Assembly (NCBI GenBank): GCA_023230665.1
Contig: JALNWY010000068.1
Location: 1-14,437 of the forward strand
Source of the DNA: Deltaproteobacteria bacterium
GTDB taxonomy: Bacteria; Desulfobacterota; Desulfomonilia; UBA1062
DNA length: 14,437 nucleotides
Direction of reading: 5' to 3'
Shown here: piece by piece, positions 5,539 to 13,427 of the stretch
Position numbering within the stretch: the first letter of the stretch is position 1
Layout: each line of letters begins with the position of its first letter
Made by a program: the position numbers and the translations under genes
Notes under the pieces: model-generated
Seen by the model: the letters and a program-made list of their open reading frames with translations, nothing else
What the model was told of the DNA's origin: nothing
Database searches by the model: none

Positions 5539-5999
5539 AGATCGGAATCGCAAGCGACCACGGCGGCCTGGATCTGAAAGAGCTCGTCAAGGAGATTCTT
5601 GCCGGGCACGACTGCGGGGTCCTGGACCTGGGGACCGACACCCCGGAGTCTGTCGATTATCCCGATTATGCACAGAAAGCGCTCTCGGCGCTTGCCTGCG
5701 GGGAATGCGACCGCATCGTCCTGGTCTGCGGGACCGGGATCGGGATGTCCATCTGCGCCAACCGGATCCCCGGGGTGAGGGGCGCGCTGTGCCACGATGC
5801 CTATACCGCCCGTATGTCACGCCTGCACAACGATTCGAACTGTCTCATCCTGGGAGGCAGGGTGCTCGGGCCCGCCGTGGCGCAGGACATCGTGCGCGTG
5901 TGGCTCACCACCCCCTTTGAGGGAGGAAGGCACCAGTCCAGGCTGGACAAGATCGAGAAACTTGCCGGGAATATCATACGAGACAGGAGTTGTACATGA
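5535..5999 (+). CDS. rpiB: Ribose-5-phosphate isomerase B
   Basis: A 154-residue RpiB/LacAB-family enzyme that interconverts ribose 5-phosphate and ribulose 5-phosphate. The N-terminal MKIGIASDHGG contains the substrate Asp8-His9 pair. LVCGTGIGMSICANR (63-77) holds the active-site Cys65 and the phosphate/anion-hole glycines. GVRGALCHD, then RLHNDSNCLILGGR (96-109) with His98, complete the signature. Ribulose 5-phosphate is a substrate of RibBA further along the same operon, so this location makes metabolic sense, although rpiB is also common here in genomes without that link. It is joined to fabF and glyA by 4-bp overlaps, which implies coupled translation. Confidence 0.96.
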   Translation: MKIGIASDHGGLDLKELVKEILAGHDCGVLDLGTDTPESVDYPDYAQKALSALACGECDRIVLVCGTGIGMSICANRIPGVRGALCHDAYTARMSRLHNDSNCLILGGRVLGPAVAQDIVRVWLTTPFEGGRHQSRLDKIEKLAGNIIRDRSCT

Positions 6000-7246
6000 G
6001 TTATGAACACGTGAAACAGACAGACCCCGAACTGTACCAGGCAATCATGAACGAGCTCAGGCGCCAGCGGAACAAGCTCGAGCTCATCGCATCGGAAAAC
6101 ATCGTGTCCGAGGCCGTGCTCGAGGCACAGGGCAGCGTGCTGACCAACAAGTATGCGGAAGGGTATCCGGGAAAGCGCTACTACGGCGGCTGCGAATATG
6201 TTGACGTGGCCGAGGACCTCGCCATCGAGCGCGCGAAGAAGCTCTTCGGCGCCGAGCACGTCAATGTCCAGCCCCACTCGGGCTCCCAGGCGAACATGGC
6301 GGTCTACTTCTCCATCCTGGAGCCCGGAGACACCTACCTCGGCATGAGCCTGCCCCACGGCGGACATCTGTCCATGGGTTCCCCTGTGAACTTCTCGGGC
6401 AAGTTCTACAACGTGGTCCCCTACGGGGTGAGAGAAGACACCCACCGCATCGACTACGACCAGGTGCGCTCGCTGGCCAGGCAGCACAGGCCGAAGCTGA
6501 TCATCGCGGGCGCCAGCGCCTACCCCCGGGTGATCGAGTATCGGATATTCCGCGAGATTGCAGACGAGGTGGGCGCCTACTTCATGGTCGACATGGCCCA
6601 CATCGCAGGCCTTGTCGCCGCCGGTCTCCACCCGAGCCCCGTACCCTATGCGGACTTTGTCACCACCACCACCCACAAGACCCTGCGCGGACCTCGCGGC
6701 GGCATGGTCCTCTGCAGGGAATCGCATGCGAAGGTGCTCAACTCCCGGGTATTCCCGGGCATGCAGGGCGGACCGCTCATGCACGTGATCGCTGCAAAGG
6801 CCGTGGCCCTCAAGGAGGCAATGACGCCAGAGTTCAAGGCGTACCAGCAGCAGATCGTCAAGAACGCGCAGGCCCTGGCACAGGGACTGACCTCAAAGGG
6901 CTTCTCCCTCGTCTCGGGCGGAACCGACAACCATCTCATGCTCGTGGACCTCACGAACAAGGACATCACGGGCAAGGATGCGGAGGTCTTCCTCGACCAG
7001 GCATGGATCACGGTCAACAAGAACACCATTCCCTTCGAGACCAGGAGCCCGTTCGTCACCTCGGGCGTGAGGCTGGGCACCCCGGCGCTTACCACCCGGG
7101 GCATGAAGGAGGGCGAGATGGAGCAGGTTGCGTCGTTCATCGCCCGGGTCATCGACTCCAAGGGCGACCCCGCGGAGATCGAGCGGGTGCGCACAGACGT
7201 GGATGCCCTCTCGGGCCGGTTCCCCATCTACGGGGGCTTGGGATAA
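5996..7246 (+). CDS. glyA: Serine hydroxymethyltransferase
   Basis: GlyA converts serine and tetrahydrofolate to glycine and 5,10-methylene-tetrahydrofolate, using PLP; it is the main source of one-carbon units for purine and thymidylate synthesis. The 416-residue protein has ELIASEN at 29-35, the TNKYAEGYPGKRYYGG segment (50-65), HSGSQAN (94-100), the PLP-pyridine Asp199 in VDMAHIAG, and the Schiff-base Lys228 in TTTTHKTLRGPRGG. The start is the ATG at 5996, with AGGAG (5985-5989) six bases upstream; an in-frame TTG at 5990 directly abuts that site and is rejected. The ATG overlaps the rpiB stop. nrdR begins 3 bp after its stop. Confidence 0.98.
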   Translation: MSYEHVKQTDPELYQAIMNELRRQRNKLELIASENIVSEAVLEAQGSVLTNKYAEGYPGKRYYGGCEYVDVAEDLAIERAKKLFGAEHVNVQPHSGSQANMAVYFSILEPGDTYLGMSLPHGGHLSMGSPVNFSGKFYNVVPYGVREDTHRIDYDQVRSLARQHRPKLIIAGASAYPRVIEYRIFREIADEVGAYFMVDMAHIAGLVAAGLHPSPVPYADFVTTTTHKTLRGPRGGMVLCRESHAKVLNSRVFPGMQGGPLMHVIAAKAVALKEAMTPEFKAYQQQIVKNAQALAQGLTSKGFSLVSGGTDNHLMLVDLTNKDITGKDAEVFLDQAWITVNKNTIPFETRSPFVTSGVRLGTPALTTRGMKEGEMEQVASFIARVIDSKGDPAEIERVRTDVDALSGRFPIYGGLG

Positions 7247-7249
7247 TCC

Positions 7250-7708
7250 ATGCGCTGCCCCAGGTGCTCCGGGCTTGAAGACAGGGTCATCCAGTCGAGG
7301 ATAAGCCGGGACGGGAGCTCCATCCGGCGCAGGAGGGAATGCATCCGCTGTTCGTACCGGTTCACCACCTATGAGAAGGTGGAAGAGACCATGCCCATGG
7401 TGGTGAAAAAGGACGGACGGCGCGAGGCATTCGACCCCAACAAGGTGACCGCCGGGATCATCACCGCCTGCGAGAAAAGGCCCGTGAGCATCGAAGACAT
7501 CGACGCTGTCAAGGATACGATCCTCCACGACATTCAGTCCAAGTGGGATCGCGAGGTTCCCTCCACCTACATTGGAGAGAAGGTCATGGAGGCCCTGCAC
7601 CGGCTCGACCCGGTGGCCTATGTCAGGTTCGCCTCAGTATACCGTGAGTTCAAGGATGTGAAGGAGTTCATGGAGGAGATCAAGGGGTTCGACAAGGGCG
7701 GATCATGA
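7250..7708 (+). CDS. nrdR: Transcriptional repressor NrdR
   Basis: NrdR is a zinc- and nucleotide-binding repressor of ribonucleotide reductase operons. The 152-residue protein has an N-terminal zinc ribbon with Cys3, Cys6, Cys31 and Cys34 (MRCPRC and ECIRCSYRFTTYE) and a central ATP-cone beginning VVKKDGRREAFDPNKV (51-66), which senses ATP/dATP. The C-terminal YVRFASVYREFKDVKEF (124-140) is the usual family ending. Its targets are not in this window, and no pair of NrdR boxes was noticed here. The glyA-nrdR-ribD order is familiar in proteobacteria. The stop overlaps the ribD start by 4 bp. Confidence 0.97.
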   Translation: MRCPRCSGLEDRVIQSRISRDGSSIRRRRECIRCSYRFTTYEKVEETMPMVVKKDGRREAFDPNKVTAGIITACEKRPVSIEDIDAVKDTILHDIQSKWDREVPSTYIGEKVMEALHRLDPVAYVRFASVYREFKDVKEFMEEIKGFDKGGS

Positions 7709-8778
7709 AGGGCGATACCCGGTACATGATGCGGGCCGTCACGCTCGCGCGCAAAGGTCTGGGCCGGACTGCACCCAACCCGCCGGTGGGCGCGGTCGTG
7801 GTCAGGGATTCGCGCATCATCGGAGAAGGCTTCCACCCCAGGGCGGGCCAGCCCCATGCCGAGGTGCTCGCGCTGAGGCAGGCAGGCGCGGCTGCCTGGG
7901 GCGCCACGCTCTATGTGACCCTGGAGCCATGCTCCCACTACGGGCAGACCCCTCCCTGCGTTGATGCGATCCTGGATGCGGGCATGGCCCGTGTCGTGGT
8001 GGGCTGCGTGGACCCCAATCCGGTAGTGGCGGGCCGCGGTATCCGGGCCCTGCGCAGGCAGGGGGTCAAGGTGGAGGTGGGCGCGGCCCGGAAGCAGACC
8101 GCCGAGCTCATCGCCTGGTACAGCCTCTGGATGAAAAAAAAGCGCCCGTATCTGATCGTCAAGGCGGCCATGACCCTGGACGGCAGGATAGCCGCGCCGT
8201 CAGGCGATTCCAAGTGGATCAGCTCCGAAGAGTCCAGAACTTATGTGCACGAGCTCAGGGACCGGGCCGACGGGGTGCTCGTGGGCATCGGCACGGTGGA
8301 GAAGGACGACCCGCTGCTCACCTGCCGCCGCCATGAAGGCAGAGACCCGTACCGGATCATCATCGACCCCGCCTACGTGATCCCGCATACCGCCCGGTGC
8401 CTGGGTGAGCGAGCGGTAATCTTCACCGCCGGGGAGCCTGAGAGCAGGCCCGAGGTCATGAAGACCGGGAGCCGGGTCATCCGGCTTCCGGCTGACAAAT
8501 CAGGCCGTTTCTCCTGGGAAGACGTGCTGGATGATCTCGGCTCCATGGGGCTGCACGCTGTGGTCGTAGAGGGCGGCAGCTCGATCCTGTCGAGCCTGAT
8601 CCGCTCGCGCATGGTCGACGAACTGCTCGTCTTCGTTGCGCCCAAACTCCTGGGCGGCGGGGTCCCCCTGGTTGCCTGGGACCCTCCGGACACGGTTGCA
8701 GGGGCTGTTCCCCTCGTGATAACAGGTGCCAGGATCATCGGAGGCGACGTGCTCGTCTCGGCCCGTCTGGAGGATTGA
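7705..8778 (+). CDS. ribD: Bifunctional riboflavin biosynthesis deaminase/reductase RibD
   Basis: RibD deaminates the pyrimidine formed after the GTP cyclohydrolase II step and then reduces its ribosyl side chain. The 357-residue protein has an N-terminal deaminase domain (about 1-145) with NPPVGAV, zinc ligand His51 and catalytic Glu53 in HAEVLAL, and Cys76/Cys85 in PCSHYGQTPPC. The C-terminal NADPH-dependent reductase domain (about 148-357) has the MTLDGRIA segment, GVLVGIGTVEKDDPLL (189-204), VEGGSS (288-293) and APKLLGGG. Both domains are complete. A run of eight A (8134-8141) falls at the domain junction in the conserved KKKRPY segment. No FMN riboswitch precedes it, because the start overlaps nrdR. 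Confidence 0.97.
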   Translation: MKGDTRYMMRAVTLARKGLGRTAPNPPVGAVVVRDSRIIGEGFHPRAGQPHAEVLALRQAGAAAWGATLYVTLEPCSHYGQTPPCVDAILDAGMARVVVGCVDPNPVVAGRGIRALRRQGVKVEVGAARKQTAELIAWYSLWMKKKRPYLIVKAAMTLDGRIAAPSGDSKWISSEESRTYVHELRDRADGVLVGIGTVEKDDPLLTCRRHEGRDPYRIIIDPAYVIPHTARCLGERAVIFTAGEPESRPEVMKTGSRVIRLPADKSGRFSWEDVLDDLGSMGLHAVVVEGGSSILSSLIRSRMVDELLVFVAPKLLGGGVPLVAWDPPDTVAGAVPLVITGARIIGGDVLVSARLED

Positions 8779-8779
8779 C

Positions 8780-9415
8780 ATGTTTACAGGCATTATCGAG
8801 GCCATGGGAACAATCGTGAGCATCAGGCCCCATCAGCAGGGGTTCGAACTCTGCGTGGACACGGGGATGGACCTCTCGCACGACCGTAAGGGCGACAGCT
8901 TTGCCGTGGACGGCACCTGTCTGACCGCCACGACCATTGAGAAGGGCCGCTTCATTGCCGTGGCCTCGGCCGAGACCGTTTCCCGCTCCACCCTGGGCTC
9001 GCTGAAACCGGGCTCAAAAGTGAACATCGAGCGGGCCCTGACGCTCTCCACGAGGCTCGGCGGGCACCTGGTGCTCGGCCATGTGGACGCCGTGGGGACC
9101 ATCAGGAGCGCAGACAGGGTGGGCGAGTCCATCCGCATCGGCATCCGGTTCGACAAAGAGTTCGCCCGCTACCTCATCGAAAAGGGCTCCATTGCCATCG
9201 ACGGTATTTCGCTCACTGTAAACGAGCTTAAGGGCGATGTTTTTACAGTGAATATCATCCCCTTTACCGCGGGCGCGGTTTCCTTGACACTGAAAAGACC
9301 CGGTGATAGGGTAAACCTTGAATTTGACGTGATAGGCAAGTATGTCGAGAGGCTTCTGGACAGGGGAGGCGGCGCCTCCCTGGAGCAGCTCTTGAAGAAG
9401 CAGGGATATCTATAA
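8780..9415 (+). CDS. ribE: Riboflavin synthase, alpha subunit type
   Basis: The enzyme dismutates two 6,7-dimethyl-8-ribityllumazines to riboflavin and a pyrimidinedione that RibH reuses. The 211-residue protein starts with the canonical MFTGIIEAMG and contains the two tandem beta-barrel repeats: GTCLT in the first (45-49) and GISLT in the second (142-146), joined around LGGHLVLGHVDAVG (93-106). The C-terminal segment VNLEFDVIGKYVERLL (178-193) is typical. The frame is open further upstream into ribD, but TGGAGGA (8768-8774) and the MFTG start fix the ATG at 8780, 1 bp after the ribD stop. Some genomes call this gene ribC. Confidence 0.97.
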   Translation: MFTGIIEAMGTIVSIRPHQQGFELCVDTGMDLSHDRKGDSFAVDGTCLTATTIEKGRFIAVASAETVSRSTLGSLKPGSKVNIERALTLSTRLGGHLVLGHVDAVGTIRSADRVGESIRIGIRFDKEFARYLIEKGSIAIDGISLTVNELKGDVFTVNIIPFTAGAVSLTLKRPGDRVNLEFDVIGKYVERLLDRGGGASLEQLLKKQGYL

Positions 9416-9426
9416 GGAGCAGCAGC

Positions 9427-10629
9427 ATGCCCACATGCACCATTGAAGAAGCGATTCAGGAACTCAGGCAAGGCAGGATGATCATCCTCGTGGACGACGA
9501 GGGCCGAGAGAACGAAGGCGACCTCACCATGGCCGCGGAGTTCGTCACCCCGGAGGCCATCAACTTCATGGCCAAGTACGGGCGGGGCCTGATCTGCCTC
9601 TCGCTGGATTCCGGGATCGCGGACCGTCTCGACCTTCCTCTGATGGTCCGTGACAACACGAGCCAGTTCGGCACCGGCTTCACGGTTTCCATCGAGGCGA
9701 AGCGGGGAGTGACCACCGGCATTTCCGCCGCAGACCGCGCCGTCACCATCCGCACCGCCATTGCCGAAGATACGAGACCTCAAGATCTGGCCCGTCCGGG
9801 CCACGTGTTTCCTTTGAGGGCCCGCGAAGGCGGGGTGCTGGTGCGCACCGGGCAGACCGAAGGTTCGGTTGACCTGTGCCGGATGGCGGGCCTGAGGCCC
9901 GGGGCCGTGATCTGCGAGGTCATGAATGACGACGGCACCATGTCCCGGCGGCCCCAGCTCGAGGCATTCGCCAGGGAGCACGGCATCAGGATCTGCACGA
10001 TCGCCGATGTCATCGCCTACCGGATGAGGACCGAGATCCTGGTGAGGGAGGCGGTGAGGGCCCAGATGCCCACCCCGTACGGGGACTTCGAGCTCATCGG
10101 ATTCGAGAACGATGTCGACAGGAAGGAACACGTGGCGCTGGTAAAAGGAGACATCAACCCCGACGAGCCGGTCCTGGTGAGGGTCCATTCCGAATGCCTC
10201 ACCGGCGATGTGTTCCACTCGGCGCGCTGCGACTGCGGCGACCAGCTCCACCGCGCCATGGAGATGATCGAAGAGGATGGCAGGGGCGTGATCGTGTACA
10301 TGCGCCAGGAGGGCAGGGGCATCGGGCTGATCAACAAGCTCAAGGCCTACCATCTCCAGGAGAACGGCAGGGACACCGTGGAGGCCAACGTTGAGCTGGG
10401 GTTCGCCCCCGACCTGCGCGACTACGGCCTGGGCGCCCAGATCCTCGTAGCCCTGGGCGTGCGGAAGATGCGCATGATGACCAACAACCCCAAGAAGATC
10501 ATCGGCCTGGAGGGATACGGCCTCGAGGTGGTCGAACGGGTGCCCATAGAGATTCCTCCCACCGAGGAGAACAAGAAGTATCTGAAGACCAAGAAAGAGA
10601 AGATGGGTCACATATTGGAGGTCGTATAG
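9427..10629 (+). CDS. ribBA: Bifunctional 3,4-dihydroxy-2-butanone-4-phosphate synthase / GTP cyclohydrolase II
   Basis: A 400-residue fusion that makes both precursors of the pathway. The N-terminal RibB domain (about 1-200) turns ribulose 5-phosphate into dihydroxybutanone phosphate; it has DDEGRENEGD (23-32) with the acidic metal ligands, and RPGHVFPLRA with His126. The C-terminal RibA domain (about 205-400) opens GTP; its zinc cysteines are Cys257, Cys268 and Cys270 (SECLTGD and RCDCGDQL), with RQEGRGIGL at 293-301 and TNNPKK at 352-357. The conserved RibB motif usually read as GHTEA is GQTEG here (Gln143), replacing the second metal-ligand His. AAGGAG (9414-9419) gives good spacing to the ATG. 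ribH follows without a gap. Confidence 0.97.
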   Translation: MPTCTIEEAIQELRQGRMIILVDDEGRENEGDLTMAAEFVTPEAINFMAKYGRGLICLSLDSGIADRLDLPLMVRDNTSQFGTGFTVSIEAKRGVTTGISAADRAVTIRTAIAEDTRPQDLARPGHVFPLRAREGGVLVRTGQTEGSVDLCRMAGLRPGAVICEVMNDDGTMSRRPQLEAFAREHGIRICTIADVIAYRMRTEILVREAVRAQMPTPYGDFELIGFENDVDRKEHVALVKGDINPDEPVLVRVHSECLTGDVFHSARCDCGDQLHRAMEMIEEDGRGVIVYMRQEGRGIGLINKLKAYHLQENGRDTVEANVELGFAPDLRDYGLGAQILVALGVRKMRMMTNNPKKIIGLEGYGLEVVERVPIEIPPTEENKKYLKTKKEKMGHILEVV

Positions 10630-11094
10630 ATGGCAGGCGTGATTGAGGGGAAGTTAATCGGCAAGGGGAAGAAGGTCGCGGTCGTTGCCAGCAGGTTCAA
10701 CGACTTCATCACCGCACGGCTCATCGAAGGCGCCATGGACGCCCTGAAGCGGCACGGGGTGGAGGAAAGGGACGTCACGATCTACCGGGTCCCCGGGGCC
10801 TTTGAGATCCCGCCGGTGGCAAAGAGGCTTGCCCAGGCCAAGAAGGCCGACGGCGTGATCTGCCTGGGCGCGGTGATCAGGGGTTCCACCCCGCATTTCG
10901 ACTATGTGGCCTCCGAGGTCAGCAAAGGAGTTGCCCTGGTCTCGCTTGAGGCGCTCTGCCCGGTGATCTTCGGGGTGCTCACCACCGACTCGATCGAGCA
11001 GGCTGTCGAGCGGGCGGGCACCAAGGCCGGGAACAAGGGTTTCGATGCCGCCATGGCGCTTCTGGAGATGATGGATCTCTACGCGCAGATCTAA
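10630..11094 (+). CDS. ribH: 6,7-dimethyl-8-ribityllumazine synthase
   Basis: RibH condenses the RibD-derived pyrimidine with dihydroxybutanone phosphate; members form pentamers or 60-mer capsids. The 154-residue protein has the substrate-binding ASRFND (20-25), VPGAFEIP (54-61), the catalytic His89 in RGSTPHFDYV, PVIFGVLTTD (111-120) and the C-terminal AGNKGFDAA (133-141). GGAGG inside the end of ribBA serves as the ribosome-binding site, and the ATG directly follows the ribBA stop codon, implying coupled translation. nusB begins 8 bp after its stop, the common ribH-nusB order. Confidence 0.98.
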   Translation: MAGVIEGKLIGKGKKVAVVASRFNDFITARLIEGAMDALKRHGVEERDVTIYRVPGAFEIPPVAKRLAQAKKADGVICLGAVIRGSTPHFDYVASEVSKGVALVSLEALCPVIFGVLTTDSIEQAVERAGTKAGNKGFDAAMALLEMMDLYAQI

Positions 11095-11102
11095 AAACAG
11101 GC

Positions 11103-11525
11103 ATGAAAATCCGGACCAAGGCACGAGAGATTGCACTGCAGTACCTGTACCAGGTCGATATCACCAAAAACCACACCGAGGACACGCTCCGGGACTTTAT
11201 CGGCCATTTTGTCGAGGACAGGGACGTGGTGCCCTATGCCCATGATCTCATCAACGGGGTGTATACCCACCTGCACCGGATCGACGAGCTCATCGAGGCG
11301 GCGTCAAAGAACTGGTCGGTGAGCCGGATGTCCACCACGGACCGGAACATCCTGCGCATCGCAACCTACGAACTGGTATTCAAGCCGGACATCCCCTACA
11401 AGGTCGCCATCAACGAGGGGATCGAGCTTGCCAAGAAGTTCGGGTCTCCCCGTTTTCCCGCCTTTGCCAACGGGGTTCTCGACAGGGTGCGGACAGAGGC
11501 GTCGTCTGATGAAAATCCTGGTTGA
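11103..11525 (+). CDS. nusB: Transcription antitermination factor NusB
   Basis: A 140-residue all-helical RNA-binding protein that acts with NusE (S10) in rRNA antitermination complexes. The conserved N-terminal KAREIALQYLYQVD (about 6-19) contains the Arg-rich helix start. The later segments MSTTDRNILRIATYEL (about 76-91), PYKVAINEGIELAKKFG (about 97-113) and the FANGVLD motif near 121-127 are all typical. Length is normal for the family. The Shine-Dalgarno is weak (ACAGG). The last 17 bp overlap the next gene. Confidence 0.96.
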   Translation: MKIRTKAREIALQYLYQVDITKNHTEDTLRDFIGHFVEDRDVVPYAHDLINGVYTHLHRIDELIEAASKNWSVSRMSTTDRNILRIATYELVFKPDIPYKVAINEGIELAKKFGSPRFPAFANGVLDRVRTEASSDENPG

Positions 11526-12054
11526 TACCCGTGATCCGGGTTCTGTCCTCCATGAGTTCCCGGTCCTGTGGTGCTTCAGTGACGAGCGGCCCCTCAAGGG
11601 CCTGACCGGGCTCCTCGACTGGCGGCTCGACACCGCCATCTCCAGACTGCTCATGGACGGCACACTCAGCGGTCTCTGGGGGGAGAAGGTGCTCATGTGC
11701 GGGTTCGATGCAGCCCTGCCCGAGGGCTTTTTGCTCGTGGGCCTTGGCCCCATGGGCGAGTTCGATGAGGAGAAGATCCGCAAGGCAGGCAGGCTCATAG
11801 CCCGCACTGTAGTGAACCTGAAGAAGCATGCCGCATGCATGGCCCTGCCCGGAAGCGGTATTCCCGGGTTCGACACGAGCACGGTGGCCGAGCATTTTCT
11901 GCATGGCCTGATCCTGGAGGCCCGCGATACGGAGTTTACCCCCACCTTTCTCTGCGGCGTATACAACGTGGACGAGGCCCTGCTCGGGTTCCAGAAGACC
12001 AAGGTATCGCTCAAGGCGCATCTGCCGGCAGACATCATCCAGGTGAAATCATGA
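11509..12054 (+). CDS. Stand-alone leucyl-aminopeptidase N-terminal-domain (Peptidase M17 N-like) protein
   Basis: A 181-residue protein resembling the N-terminal, macro-domain-like alpha/beta domain of M17 leucyl aminopeptidases, with no catalytic metallopeptidase domain. The segment FSDERPLKGLTGLLDWRL (23-40) and the following ISRLL, GEKVLM and LLVGLG (75-80), then the helix with AGRLIARTV (93-101), match that domain as I know it. The whole protein ends by 181, and none of the M17 metal-ligand motifs (such as NTDAEGR) is present. The frame extends upstream into nusB, but the ATG at 11509 gives the natural N-terminus and is preceded by AGAGG. It overlaps nusB by 17 bp and trkA by 4 bp, so its expression is tied to both. 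The function is unknown; ligand binding or regulation is an inference. Confidence 0.75.
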   Translation: MKILVDTRDPGSVLHEFPVLWCFSDERPLKGLTGLLDWRLDTAISRLLMDGTLSGLWGEKVLMCGFDAALPEGFLLVGLGPMGEFDEEKIRKAGRLIARTVVNLKKHAACMALPGSGIPGFDTSTVAEHFLHGLILEARDTEFTPTFLCGVYNVDEALLGFQKTKVSLKAHLPADIIQVKS

Positions 12055-13427
12055 GTGTGCTCATCATCGGCGCCGGTGAGGTGGGCTTCATGATCGCCAG
12101 GCGCCTCACGGAAGAGAATATCGACGTCTATATCGTGGAGAAGGACGAGGCCAAGGTCAACAAGCTCTCCCAGATGATCGACGCCCAGGTGATATGGGGG
12201 AGCGGATCGAGCATCAAGACGCTCAAAAAGGCCAATGTCGAGCACGCCGAGATGCTCATTGCGGTGACCGACTCCGACGAGGTCAACCTCGTGGCCGCCT
12301 TCATCGCCGGGTCGTTCACTGATATCCCGGCCAAGATCGTACGCATCCGAAACAAGGAGTATGAATCGTCGCGCAAGATCTTTGAAGAGGAATACCTCGA
12401 CATCGACCTCATCATCAACCCCGAGCAGGAAGCGGCCAACACCATCATGAACATCATCGACATCCCGGGGTCTCAGGATGCCGTGCAGGTCGCCGGGGGC
12501 AGAATCCGCCTGGGCGGGTTCAGAATCGGCCCCAACTCTCCCCTGGTGTACAAGAGTCTCCAGGAGATATCCACCTCGTCCACCACCAACGGCATGAACT
12601 TTCTCATTGCAGCCATCTTAAGGCAGATGAATCTCCTCATCCCCAAAGGCGGCGACAAGATCCTTCCCGGAGACCGGGTGTACGTGGTGCTTGATCAGGG
12701 CGACAACCGCGAGATCCTCACTTTCATGGGCGCATACCGCAAGCCCATGCAGAATATCATGATCTATGGCGGGAGCATCACTGGAGAGATGCTCGCCTCG
12801 GCCCTCGAGCACAGGAACGTGAGCGTCAAGCTCATCGAGCACGACGAGAAGCGGTGCATCGATCTGAGCGAGCGGCTTTCCCGGACCACGGTGCTGAACA
12901 TCCCGGCCATGAACCGGGACCTGCTGGAAGCCGAGCGGGTGTCCAACCAGGATGTCTTTATCGCCGTGTCCGGCGACGAGGAGGCCAACATTCTCTCGTC
13001 TCTGCTCGCCAAGCGGATCGGCTGCCCTCATGTGGTCTCTCAGGTGATGAATTCCGACTATGTGCCCCTGGTGAGCGATATCGGCGTGGACGTGGTCGTG
13101 AATCCCCGGATGGCGGCAGTGGCCAAGATCCTCCAGTTCATCCGTAAGGGCAGGATTTTCTCCATGACCAGCCTCTCCGACATCGAAGCCGAGGTGCTTG
13201 AGGTGGAGGCCATGGAAACATCCGACCTGGTGGAGCGGCCCATCAAGGACATCAAGTGGCCCAAGGACGCCATCATTGCAGGCGTCATCCGGGGAGGAGA
13301 GGGGAAGGTGATCGCGCCCAAGGGCGATACCGTCATCGACCCCGGGGACCGCGTCATCATCTTCGCCAAGAGAGGAACCATGCCCAAGGTGGAGAAGGTC
13401 CTGAGCGTGAAGCTCAACTATTTCTGA
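12051..13427 (+). CDS. trkA: Trk system potassium uptake protein TrkA
   Basis: TrkA is the cytoplasmic NAD(H)/ATP-binding gating ring of the Trk K+ uptake system and works with TrkH. The 458-residue protein has the full two-fold arrangement RCK_N-RCK_C-RCK_N-RCK_C. The first Rossmann fold starts LIIGAGEVG (4-12) with the ribose-binding acidic residue at the end of strand 2 (VEKDE, Glu30). The second half restarts with IMIYGGSITG (about 241-250) and VKLIEHDEKR. A TrkA_C ending IDPGDRVIIFAK closes the protein. The length equals that of E. coli TrkA. The frame is open upstream, but the ATG at 12051 overlaps the preceding stop (ATGA) and AGGTGA lies upstream. Confidence 0.97.
   Translation: MSVLIIGAGEVGFMIARRLTEENIDVYIVEKDEAKVNKLSQMIDAQVIWGSGSSIKTLKKANVEHAEMLIAVTDSDEVNLVAAFIAGSFTDIPAKIVRIRNKEYESSRKIFEEEYLDIDLIINPEQEAANTIMNIIDIPGSQDAVQVAGGRIRLGGFRIGPNSPLVYKSLQEISTSSTTNGMNFLIAAILRQMNLLIPKGGDKILPGDRVYVVLDQGDNREILTFMGAYRKPMQNIMIYGGSITGEMLASALEHRNVSVKLIEHDEKRCIDLSERLSRTTVLNIPAMNRDLLEAERVSNQDVFIAVSGDEEANILSSLLAKRIGCPHVVSQVMNSDYVPLVSDIGVDVVVNPRMAAVAKILQFIRKGRIFSMTSLSDIEAEVLEVEAMETSDLVERPIKDIKWPKDAIIAGVIRGGEGKVIAPKGDTVIDPGDRVIIFAKRGTMPKVEKVLSVKLNYF

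Noticed and set aside
7600..7705. FMN (RFN) riboswitch ahead of ribD
   Set aside because: This stretch is nrdR coding sequence and ribD overlaps nrdR by 4 bp; there is no non-coding leader to hold one.
8134..8141. Run of eight A at the RibD domain junction as a programmed slippage site (a similar run is in fabG at 3680-3687)
   Set aside because: Both runs encode lysines in conserved or plausible segments, and there is no alternative-frame product of interest; treated as ordinary coding sequence.
11428..11508. Upstream extension of the M17-N-like protein into nusB
   Set aside because: The extra 27 residues are nusB read out of frame; ATG 11509 gives a better N-terminus and an AGAGG upstream.
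11835..12050. Upstream extension of TrkA (72 residues)
   Set aside because: It overlaps the preceding gene in another frame; ATG 12051 gives the exact E. coli TrkA length.
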